This document shows positions 31,977 through 40,506 of a stretch of DNA of 64,000 bases, one piece after another (positions within the stretch are counted from its first letter, which is position 1; each line of letters starts with the position of its first letter). A program made the position numbers and the translations under genes. The notes under the pieces were generated by a model, which was not told where the DNA came from, did no database searches, and saw nothing but the letters and a program-made list of their open reading frames with translations. The stretch covers positions 1 to 64,000 of the forward strand of contig JAIPFP010000001.1 in the NCBI GenBank assembly GCA_021736575.1. Reading direction: 5' to 3'. Source of the stretch: Pirellula sp. Lineage in GTDB: Bacteria > Planctomycetota > Planctomycetia > Pirellulales > Pirellulaceae.

Positions 31977-34121
31977 CTAGGGTTCGATCAGGACCTCCAA
32001 CGGAAGGCTTTGGATCTCTCTCCCGTCGGCCCCAGTTCGCATCGCTTGTAGACGCACTGGGCCCAAACCCAGTTGGTACGTCGACAACTCCAACGTCGAA
32101 CTCCCGGGTGCAATCGTCCCAACAACCTCTGCATCATGCAAAATGCGAACTTCACTGGTGGATTCGTTGTTTTCAACGGCTAGCGATAATGACTTTCTCT
32201 CGGTAAACCGCCATTTCGCCGGTCCCTTGAGCACCAACTGGTCTTTCGCCTCTCCGCAAGAAACCCAAAATGATTTTTCGAATCGATTCTCAAGAGGTTT
32301 GCCAGCCAAGGCTACCAACCTGACTTCGTGAGCACCGGCCTCCGATGGATTAAATAGGATTTGAAGCTGTGAGTCGAATGGTGTTTGTCTCCTGAGCACG
32401 CCATCCATGATCCATTGTAACAACTCGGGCTCCGTGGATTGCTCGGATGTATCGACGTCCAGTGACACTCGCAGGGGTTGCTTATCCGATACGAAAGGGC
32501 TGGATGCCGTAGCCGCAAATCGAGGCGGCTTGCAGTACGGTTGGCACAACGGGTCGCCAACGATGAGCAATTGATACGGACAAGTTACCGAGCTATAGAA
32601 CGCTTCCGCGGCCGTAAGCCCATCGACGTAATGGACATGTATCATTGGGTGCGGAAACTTGTTTTGAATGGAGTATGGCTCGGTGACCGCTCCACTGCTG
32701 GCTGCGGCTCCGAATCGCAAAAATTCGGTCGCTTTGGTCTGGGAGTTGGTCGTCATGGCACCTCCCAAGCTGGTGAGGTTGTCTGCAATGGCACCAGGAA
32801 GGAATGCGCAGCCACTTTTGGACCAAGAAAAATCCGGTGTACCGATCATCAGCCCTGAACACTTCTCGCCTTTTGGGGGCAATACTCCGTCGACAACGCG
32901 AGCCTTCATGCCGCGAGCGTTTAGATTGCGTATCGCCAGTTCAAAGTTACCTTGACGCGACGTAGTCCGTACGTCAGCCGTCTTGGTGTAAATGAAGGAA
33001 CCCTGCGGGTAAGTATAGTCTGCACCAATAGACGTCTGAAGATTTCGAAGCGATTCGGGCCTCGTGTTTCCCAGATCGCGAGTGACGGCAAGTACCATGG
33101 ACATTAAATACGAAACACCATATTTGGGATCTTTAACTCCTAGCGTATTGGCCGTGTAGTAAGTTCGTGAGTCGAATCCACGGCTTGGAAGATATTCGAA
33201 CGGTTGGTCTATGCAACGTTTGATGATCCGCTGAAAGTCTTTGTTCTCCTTGAGAGACGCGAAGGAAGGATCGTTCATGATTTGATCGCGGTAGGACCAG
33301 CCAGCTCGAATCGCTTGCTCGATCCGTTTGATCGCGACCGCTTCATTGCCTGCGAGTGCCCACTGCTGAGCGGACAAAACCAGCATCGGATAAGTCAGCT
33401 CTTTGTCGATGGGCAGCATGAGAGATTCGATGAATTTGGCCGCCTCCTCGTGTTGTGACGCTTTGATAAGTTCTGCCAGTTCTTTTGCTTGTTCCTCCGA
33501 ACCGATGAGCGGTGACAGGAGTCTCGCAGCGGGTCGGGCAGCGAAAAGATTGCTTTCGAATCCTATGTACCCTGGGTTTTTGGCCAGCACCATTCGAAAG
33601 AGATAGGTAAGGCCGTTGATGGAGCCAACGGGAGTCAAGTAAGGGGACTTGTTTTCAACGGCTGCGATATCGGACTGGATATCGATTGCGGTCGGAAAGT
33701 CGGCCGAGTAGGCGATTCCTTGAATATGCTTGGCAAGGCCTCTCGATTCGATTTCTTTGAGAATCGGTATCAATATCAGTTCGCGAAACTGGTCGACGGT
33801 GATTTGATCCGAGTTTGGGACATTCGACAAAACGATGACATTGCGGCTTGGGATGTTTCGCTCGACAGAATAATGATTGGCGACCGTACGGGAATTAAGG
33901 GAATCCGCGTTTACGACGACTACCCAGTTGCTGGCGGACGCCCCTGCCCAACATTTTTCTGAGGGGATGCAGGCGAGAGCCACAAGAATTGGCAAAAAAA
34001 GAAAGTGGACGAAACGGGGGCTATTAACCGAACAATGGAGCAATCCCTTATGGTTTGGGAGTTTGTTTAGGCCGAAAAGCGAATCGCGAGAAAAAAGAAC
34101 CATTCGACCGAACCCCTTCAA
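31977..34121 (-). CDS. TIGR03790 family protein
   Basis: NWVVVVNADSLNSRTVANHYSVERNIPSRNVIVLSNVP; C-term Ig-like/LamG-like region. Confidence 0.88.
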   Translation of the reverse strand: MKGFGRMVLFSRDSLFGLNKLPNHKGLLHCSVNSPRFVHFLFLPILVALACIPSEKCWAGASASNWVVVVNADSLNSRTVANHYSVERNIPSRNVIVLSNVPNSDQITVDQFRELILIPILKEIESRGLAKHIQGIAYSADFPTAIDIQSDIAAVENKSPYLTPVGSINGLTYLFRMVLAKNPGYIGFESNLFAARPAARLLSPLIGSEEQAKELAELIKASQHEEAAKFIESLMLPIDKELTYPMLVLSAQQWALAGNEAVAIKRIEQAIRAGWSYRDQIMNDPSFASLKENKDFQRIIKRCIDQPFEYLPSRGFDSRTYYTANTLGVKDPKYGVSYLMSMVLAVTRDLGNTRPESLRNLQTSIGADYTYPQGSFIYTKTADVRTTSRQGNFELAIRNLNARGMKARVVDGVLPPKGEKCSGLMIGTPDFSWSKSGCAFLPGAIADNLTSLGGAMTTNSQTKATEFLRFGAAASSGAVTEPYSIQNKFPHPMIHVHYVDGLTAAEAFYSSVTCPYQLLIVGDPLCQPYCKPPRFAATASSPFVSDKQPLRVSLDVDTSEQSTEPELLQWIMDGVLRRQTPFDSQLQILFNPSEAGAHEVRLVALAGKPLENRFEKSFWVSCGEAKDQLVLKGPAKWRFTERKSLSLAVENNESTSEVRILHDAEVVGTIAPGSSTLELSTYQLGLGPVRLQAMRTGADGREIQSLPLEVLIEP

Positions 34122-34213
34122 AAATTTGGTGACCTTGATACCATCATGTTAAGCACAGCAGTGGAATTTCGGTATCGCCCAAGGGTGAGTCGTTTGGAAA
34201 CTTGTGAAAAATT

Positions 34214-34286
34214 GAGAGCGTAGCTCAGTCGGTAGAGCAAAGGACTTTTAATCCTTGGGTCGAGAGTTCAAGTCTCTCCGCTCTCA
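34214..34286 (+). tRNA. tRNA-Lys(TTT)
   Basis: GAGAGCG...AAGGACTTTTAATCCTT...GAGAGTTCAAGTCTCTC CGCTCTC A. Confidence 0.95.
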
Positions 34287-34293
34287 TTTCGCC

Positions 34294-34341
34294 AAAACCC
34301 TGGTTTTTCAAGGTTTTTCCTTGAGAATCCAGGGTTTTTTT
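34294..34341 (+). terminator. Terminator 3' of tRNA-Lys
   Basis: AAACCCTGG...CCAGGGTTTTTTT with internal TCAAGG/CCTTGA stem. Confidence 0.8.
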
Positions 34342-34541
34342 ATGCCCAAATCGAGCGATTCGAATTGTCTCACTATAGCGTCCTCTCGCACCTTGTTGCG
34401 TGCCTTCGTTCAAACCAACGTCGATACGCAGTACTTCATTGAATAATCCAATCCTGTTGCGTAATTCTCTTCCAGACACATCCGAGCTTGATTTCCGAAG
34501 TCGACTGTTGCCAGTACAACGTGGAAATCCGAAGCTGGATG

Positions 34542-34790
34542 TTTATCGCTGTTCGCGCAGCGACTCATATGGATTCACGAATGGGACTGCAAACTGTTTG
34601 CAAACATCAGGAAGCTTGATGTTGTTTTTTGACTCTGGAGACGATACTTCGTAACTGCAAACTGAATAGCCGTTCACCTTTGCGTAGGCGACCAACCATC
34701 CATCTGCGCTTGAAGCGAAATGGGATTGTGCTGCCGATGAGCACGAATAAAAGTATCTGCATCCAAGAGGTACTTGAGCTTATCAGTCAT
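34542..34790 (-). pseudogene. DUF4411 (PIN-like) toxin remnant with internal deletion and frameshift
   Basis: Frame 1 MTDKLKYLLDADTFIRAHRQHNPISLQA; then another frame DGWLVAYAKVNGYSVCSYEVSSPESKNNIKLPDVCKQFAVPFVNPYESLREQR*; start overlaps upstream stop (ATGA). Confidence 0.75.
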
Positions 34791-35935
34791 TGGCTATCCT
34801 GAGTCTTCAGGAATGCGACGTACTTGTCGAATGTACTACCGTACAATCTCGTTAGGTCATAGGCTTGCTGATAGGACATTCGCCCCATTTCCGCTGCAGC
34901 AATGACAGCCTTTCCGAATCGACGACCAAGCCTTGCATTTTGAGTCAAGTAGAAATTCCCACCCGATTTTTTGTGTTTGCCAATTCGATTTAGTTCGTCC
35001 ATGTAGGATTGGTAGAACCGGAAGAATGCGTCGGCATTGATAAGTCTCAAATCTTTGGCGCGCCGAGCAACAACGATTGGACTCACTTTAAATCGGCTGG
35101 CAAGCGACTGAAATGGCTTTGGTTTACTTTCAACGGTCGTCCAAATGGCTCGCAACTTAGCTTCTGGCACAAGAAATTCAGCGGCAACGCGATTGCAAAA
35201 CTTTTCGACAACTTCTGGACCTGGTTGAAGCAAAGGTAGATTGACCAGTGCATCTTCGCCGATCCAAATGTGAGCTAGTTCATGAACTAGCGTGAACATT
35301 TGGGCTGCTTTGCTATCGGCACCGTTTACAAAAATCAAGGGAACGATCGGGTCGCTCAAAACAAAACCACGAAATTCTTCGGGATTCAGTGCACAATTAG
35401 TGCTGTTTCCAACGACTCCATTGACAAAAACCAGTATGCCGGCAGCTTCGATTTTCTTGATCAGAAACCGCAACGCCTCTTCCCAGGTTGTAGTTCTGGA
35501 TGCCCAGTCAGATTCGAGGTTTAGCCATCGGGAAATACTTTCAACCGTCTCCTCTAAGGAACTGTTTATGCTCTCCGAATTCACAAACGGTAATGCGACA
35601 TGTCCTTCGTCAATCAAAAATTCTCGCATCCAAGATTGCCGGCGCATCATGTCTTGAACTGTTTCAATCAGGTTCGGACTTGGTCGTCTGACGCCCTTGT
35701 CTTGCATCGTGCGATAGTCATGGATTGGTAGCTTCTCAACGGGAGGTGCGTCGAGGAATAGGTAACCAAAGGGAACCATGGCTTTCTTCGCAAATGCTTC
35801 AAGCTTAACGAAGGTTGGCTGTTTCTCATCCTTTATCCATTCGGAGACTGCGGCTGGAAAATCCGACAACGACATTCCAGACCGGTCAACAGCCCAGCGT
35901 ATCATTTCGGGTTTTATTGGAACAACGTTTGCCAT
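34787..35935 (-). CDS. ImmA/IrrE family metallo-endopeptidase with N-terminal HTH-like region
   Basis: FTLVHELAHIWIGE zinc motif; MIRWAVDRSGMSLSDFPAAVSEWIKDEKQPT HTH-like N-term. Confidence 0.92.
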   Translation of the reverse strand: MANVVPIKPEMIRWAVDRSGMSLSDFPAAVSEWIKDEKQPTFVKLEAFAKKAMVPFGYLFLDAPPVEKLPIHDYRTMQDKGVRRPSPNLIETVQDMMRRQSWMREFLIDEGHVALPFVNSESINSSLEETVESISRWLNLESDWASRTTTWEEALRFLIKKIEAAGILVFVNGVVGNSTNCALNPEEFRGFVLSDPIVPLIFVNGADSKAAQMFTLVHELAHIWIGEDALVNLPLLQPGPEVVEKFCNRVAAEFLVPEAKLRAIWTTVESKPKPFQSLASRFKVSPIVVARRAKDLRLINADAFFRFYQSYMDELNRIGKHKKSGGNFYLTQNARLGRRFGKAVIAAAEMGRMSYQQAYDLTRLYGSTFDKYVAFLKTQDSQ

Positions 35936-36045
35936 GGATCTGGAAATCGATTTTTCGGCGCAAAAAGACTATAGCCTTATGATCAGGAATCTATTCTAAC
36001 ATCCGTCTTTCGCTGGGCCGACCTCAGTTTTTCCTGGTTTCTGAG

Positions 36046-36264
36046 TTACGTCTGAAATTGATTTGGAAAGTCGGGGAGCGAGCCAAAGAATTCGACTGCC
36101 GTTCGGTTGTTGTTGTCTATTGGACTTTCGGATTCCGCCGGCGCGGACGTCAGTGGCACACTGTCCATTGCCAAGAAGATAACTTCGGTTTTTCGATTGC
36201 GCAATTCTGGCGGGACTTCAATCACGTCGGCAAGATGCTCATGAATTTGTCGAATAGCGATCAT
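36046..36264 (-). CDS. Small antitoxin-like protein (orphan)
   Basis: IEVPPELRNRKTEVIFLAMD...FFGSLPDFP pattern of VapB-like antitoxins; no toxin ORF downstream. Confidence 0.45.
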   Translation of the reverse strand: MIAIRQIHEHLADVIEVPPELRNRKTEVIFLAMDSVPLTSAPAESESPIDNNNRTAVEFFGSLPDFPNQFQT

Positions 36265-36316
36265 AGGAAATCTCTCCGTGGACTCGTTATTGTTGCGTTA
36301 GAACGTTTGTGGAGTG

Positions 36317-36766
36317 TCATTCCTCATCATCTTCTTCATCTTCGTCTTCCGCGTCAAAGGATGGATACTGGTCAGGCTTTATTCCCGATTCGCTTTCCAC
36401 CCGGGGATAGGTAACTCCGGGCGAGGCTTGCTGGAGGCTTTTTCGCGTCTTCGATATTTTGAAAACCCACTCGTCTCCCCAATCAAACAGGTAGTACAAT
36501 GATTGTTTGTCAGGCAGTGGAAAGATGTTCTTCAAGGTTTTCGAATCGATGGACTCGTCGTCATCGTGAAAATACTGACGAGTCCGGCTTCGGTCGGTAC
36601 GTGACAAGAAGAAGCTGAAATAATGATCGTTCTCGAAGCCAACAGCCATTTGAATTGCATCGTGAAGCTGTGCTAGCGTCGAAGCTTCGTCCAACTCGAT
36701 GTTGGCGGTCCAGTCATCTTCGCAATACAAGCCACGCACGAGAGTTACTTTCACTGTCGCAATCAT
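36317..36766 (-). CDS. Plasmid pRiA4b ORF-3 family protein
   Basis: LDEASTLAQLHDAIQMAVGFENDHYFSF...YLFDWGDEWVFKI. Confidence 0.85.
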   Translation of the reverse strand: MIATVKVTLVRGLYCEDDWTANIELDEASTLAQLHDAIQMAVGFENDHYFSFFLSRTDRSRTRQYFHDDDESIDSKTLKNIFPLPDKQSLYYLFDWGDEWVFKISKTRKSLQQASPGVTYPRVESESGIKPDQYPSFDAEDEDEEDDEE

Positions 36767-37026
36767 AGTAGGTCAAGTGTCCCCAGTTGTTTGATCGAGT
36801 CCCGCAATCGACTAACAATCACTTCACCAGCGTTCACGCCATGGCTTTTGGTTGCAGCCTCCCAAGCGTCCGGTTGCGATTCCTGGAGCCAGTCAATTAC
36901 TTCGTCAGGAAACAGCGCCCGAGCTCGATCGTATCGGCTAGCATCGCCATCGGCATAGAGCCAACCGTGGTTCACAAGGTGCTCGCAGATGGCGTTTTCG
37001 AAGTTGATTTCGGTGTGGATGGTCAT
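36763..37026 (-). pseudogene. HsdR N-terminal fragment (type I restriction endonuclease), truncated to 87 aa
   Basis: HTEINFENAICEHLVNHGWLYADGDASRYDRARALFPDEVIDWLQESQPDAWEA...RLRDSIKQLGTLDLL matches HsdR N-terminus, then stops. Confidence 0.85.
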
Positions 37027-37915
37027 TGAGATTTGGAAGGCTTTTTGTATCGATATTTTTGGTTAGGGTCTGTTGGTTTATCTGGGATAGTAAGCTGGAC
37101 TAAGTCTCCTCGAAGTAGGTCTGCCATGTAGTTTGACCGAACATACTCTTGGTTCCGACCAACAAACCCCGCAACCTCACTAATGCTTAAATCCTTCCAT
37201 TTCAGCGGGGCGACAATTGCATCTAAGATAGCCCCCGGTTTAGATTTTCCACCCAAAGCATTGAGAATTTTCGATAACTCTGGAGGAACCAGGTCCCCAG
37301 GTTTGCCCCCAAGCTCCCCTGATTGACGCTCGTCGAGCTCCCTAGGTTTGCCGTCGAGCTCCCTAGGTTTGCTGTCGAGCTCCCTAGGTTTGCTGTCGAG
37401 CTCCCTAGGTTTGCTGTCGAGCTCCCTAGGTTTGGAAGTGGAAACGTCTGCCGTGGGGGCGATCGGCCAGTTCTCTAGGGCTTGAGAAGTAATGACATAG
37501 TAGGTAGCAGAACCTCTCCCCTTTTTGTCAAGAAGCCCACAATCGCATAGTTTTTTAAGTTGCTTACTTGCCGTGAGCGTATCCACATGTCGGTTGATAT
37601 CGCGATAAGTTGAATTGTTTATCGCGCCCACTTCCCGAGCCGAGATCATCGCTTTCATTTCTTCTTCATTGAGATTGTGGGACTCGAATGATTTGAGCCA
37701 TGTAAGATCTTCGGGACTGAGAAAATGGTGGAAAAGCAATCATCGGTTGGTTCGACACCGAGGATAAGATATCCGCCGCCAAGGCATGGCTCGTTTGCAA
37801 ATGCAAAAACCGTTTCCAGTGCGGAAGTACCGAATGAGCTTCCGGCCTTAGCCTCGATGGATACATTTTCGTCGAGTGCGTTTAGCTCCTCGATCAATTG
37901 ATCCGCAGTTTTCAT
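37023..37915 (-). pseudogene. AlbA_2/Schlafen-like DNA-binding ATPase-type protein of a type I RM operon, split by deletion/frameshift
   Basis: N-term fragment 37655-37915 (IEAKAGSSFGTSALETVFAFANEPCLGGGYLILGVEPTDD) and C-term fragment 37023-37739 in another frame (SPEDLTWLKSFESHNLNEEEMKAMISAREVGAINNSTYRDI); middle missing. Confidence 0.7.
37331..37434. repeat. 21-bp tandem repeat x5, encodes heptapeptide KPRELDS
   Basis: gtcgagctccctaggtttgc(t/c) units in frame; protein ELDSKPRELDSKPRELDSKPRELDGKPRELDE. Confidence 0.95.
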
Positions 37916-39219
37916 GCTGACTCCTTTTCAACAAATTCACGAACGTCGATCTTGCCGGTGACGGCTGCGGAGATCAGGGCGGTCCGGCGTTCTTGCAGCA
38001 GCTCGATCCCACGCTCAGCTTCAGAAGTTAGGGCGTCCAACGCGGCGGTAGCTTCGTCGAGATAGTTAGTGCCTGCTACTTTCTTTGAACTCAGTGTGCC
38101 ATTGAGGACGATGCCGAAGCGGCTGCCGCCGTCTTTTGCGGGACGCATCTTCGATATGAGATGCATGAGGAACAATAGCGAACCGTCGCTGACTCGGGGC
38201 AGACCGGGACCAAAGCGACCGTTGAAACCTTGCTGCTCGTACTCCTTGCGAATGAAGGCTTCGATCTTCTTCCATTCCACGCCGAACGGTGGATTGGACA
38301 GCATGTAGTCGAAGAATTTTCCGATGAACCCATCGTTCGACAAGGTGTTGCCCAGAATAATGTTGCCGATGTCATGCCCTTTGATCAGCATGTCCGCTTT
38401 ACAGATCGCGTACGATTCCGGGTTGAGCTCCTGTCCGAACATCACGAGCCGAGCACCCGGGTTCATTTCTCCAAGATGCTCTTCCGCGACGGACAACATG
38501 CCGGCGGTCGCGACGGTTGGATCGTAAAGGGATCGGACAACTCCCGGCTTGCTCAGAATGTCGCTATCCTCCACGAACAGCAAATCCACCATGAGGCGGA
38601 TGACTTCGCGCGGCGACATGTGCTCGCCGGCTGTTTCGTTGGATAGTTCAGCAAACTTGCGAATGAGTTCCTCGAAGACGGTACCCATCTGAGTATTGCT
38701 GACGACTTTGGGTTGCAGGTCGATATTGGCGAACTTTTCCGATACCAAGTACAGCAAACCCGCCTTGGAAAGTCGGTCGACTTGAGTGTAGAAGTCGAAG
38801 CATTCAAAAATATCTTTTACGGATGGGGAAAAGCCTTGGACATAGGCGAACAGGTTTTCCTTGATGTGATCTTGGTCCCCCATTAGTTTCTTCATGTCTA
38901 GGGGCGAGGTGTTATAGAACAGAAGCCCGGATTTCCTGAGCAGGAACGGTTCTGGGGTAACGCCGGCAGCGGACCGCTTCTCGAGTTCCTTCAATACCGC
39001 TTCTTTGGTCCCATCGAGCACGCAATCCAAACGCCTTAGGACCGTGAATGGCAGAATGACCTTGCCGTACTCGGATTGCTTGTAGTCACCACGCAGGAGA
39101 TCGGCAACGGACCAAATGAAGGACGAAAGGTTGGGTTGATTCATCGAGATTCCAGGCAAGTGGCAAGTGAAGAATGCGTAGTATACTTGATTCCTGAAAC
39201 TTGCAGACGTGTCTGGCAA
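37912..39219 (-). pseudogene. Chimeric HsdM N-terminal / HsdS C-terminal fusion (collapsed type I RM)
   Basis: HsdM through NPPFGVEW...RFGIVLNG, then HsdS tail [44 protein letters not shown]. Confidence 0.82.
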
Positions 39220-39576
39220 ATCAATCGTGGGAGTCGTGTTCAGCGCAACGAAGAGGTTTGCGAGGGAAGCGTCCCTACTGCCATCCAGAACTGCTGCCGG
39301 GGCTTCTCGAACAAGGGATTAATTCCGGCTAACTTCTTAAGCCCCAAAACAGAGATCGGGCAAGCGCTCAAAGGCGAGCCCACGTACGGCCCAAGTACGA
39401 GGCTTTTCGATTGCCGGCCGGCTCTTGCGAACGGAATCAATCGCGACCTTTAAAAACGTGGTTTTTCATGCCCAGACGGCCCGCCTCCGCACCTGGGAAC
39501 GAATGCCCGTGTCTGCCGAGAGTCAGCTTGATGTCAAAATGCCGCATAACAGATTGAACCGACTTCGTTCTTCGTT

Positions 39577-39666
39577 GGACGACGCTCCGCGTCGTCCTCA
39601 TCCAGTTATCGATTCATCATCATTCGGTTTACAGTGATTATCTCCGTACGACGCGGAGCGTCGTAC
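39577..39666. repeat. Inverted pair of GACGACGC-GGA-GCGTCGTC palindromes
   Basis: 39577-39597 and 39646-39666; flanks ttcgttg / caacgaa also inverted. Confidence 0.9.
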
Positions 39667-39683
39667 AACGAAAGTGCGCGTTG

Positions 39684-40124
39684 TTACAACGGTTCGCAAG
39701 TCATGCAATGTCCCTTGACTAATATCTCGCTAATGCGAGCGATGTTAAGAGTCTTTTTCTGATTCGCGTCCGGCAGTTCAAGTCCCTCCATGCACGAGAC
39801 CACTCCGCAATCGACACAAACGAAATGCGGGTGACTGCTCCGGTCGTGCGATGGGTCTCTAATTTCAAACCGCCACACGTGATCGCCTAACTCCGTACGG
39901 CTTACCAATTCGGCGTCGGTTAAGTCCGTTAAATTCCGAAACACGGTCGCCTTATCAAAACCTAGCGGAACCAGTCGATCCGAAAGCTCTGCGTGCGTCT
40001 GCGGCTTGCTCCCTTTTTGAAGAGCGATCAAAACAGATATACGGGCTGGCGTGCTTCGCAGTCCAGCACCACGCAGAATTTCGCGTGCTTTTTCGATCTC
40101 ACCCGTGTCCGATTTCTTACTCAT
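39684..40124 (-). CDS. Fur-family transcriptional regulator
   Basis: LRSTPARISVLIAL...ELSDRLVPLGFDKATVFRNLTDL; HPHFVCVDCG. Confidence 0.88.
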   Translation of the reverse strand: MSKKSDTGEIEKAREILRGAGLRSTPARISVLIALQKGSKPQTHAELSDRLVPLGFDKATVFRNLTDLTDAELVSRTELGDHVWRFEIRDPSHDRSSHPHFVCVDCGVVSCMEGLELPDANQKKTLNIARISEILVKGHCMTCEPL

Positions 40125-40506
40125 TTGAAGATCTCTTCTCCAGAAAACGCGACAGTCGCTCATCCGTTAACGGTTTCGAATACTCTAACTTCCCGAATCC
40201 GTATTCGGCTCCCTCGGCCATCGCCGCCTGCTGTTGCTCTGGATAGTTCGTGATAATCATTACCGGTATCTGCTTGTACTCGTCGCTGCGCTTTAGGTGC
40301 CTAAGGATTTCCACACCATCCGTGTAGTCGATGTCGAGCTTGCGGTTGATTAGGATCAAATCAACCGGCTCTTGACCGAGTAATTCCATTGTATCCTTTA
40401 ATTCGTGCGCTCTTAAGACAGACACGTCATAACCACGAGTCAGCATCCTTTTGAGAGCGCTGTGGTCTGGATCACAATTTCCTACGTCCAATACTGTTTT
40501 TGTCAT
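40117..40506 (-). CDS. Receiver-domain protein with Asn at phospho-acceptor position
   Basis: VDLILINRKLDIDYTDGVEILRHLKRS...IPVMIITNYPEQQQ. Confidence 0.8.
   Translation of the reverse strand: MTKTVLDVGNCDPDHSALKRMLTRGYDVSVLRAHELKDTMELLGQEPVDLILINRKLDIDYTDGVEILRHLKRSDEYKQIPVMIITNYPEQQQAAMAEGAEYGFGKLEYSKPLTDERLSRFLEKRSSNE

Noticed and set aside
37331-37434. 21-bp tandem repeat considered as a CRISPR or regulatory array
   Set aside because: Units are contiguous without spacers and encode an in-frame heptapeptide.
34214-39250. Integrative element inserted at tRNA-Lys
   Set aside because: I found no duplication of the tRNA 3' end (GAGTTCAAGTCTCTCCGCTCTC) at the far side and no integrase; called a defence-island remnant only.
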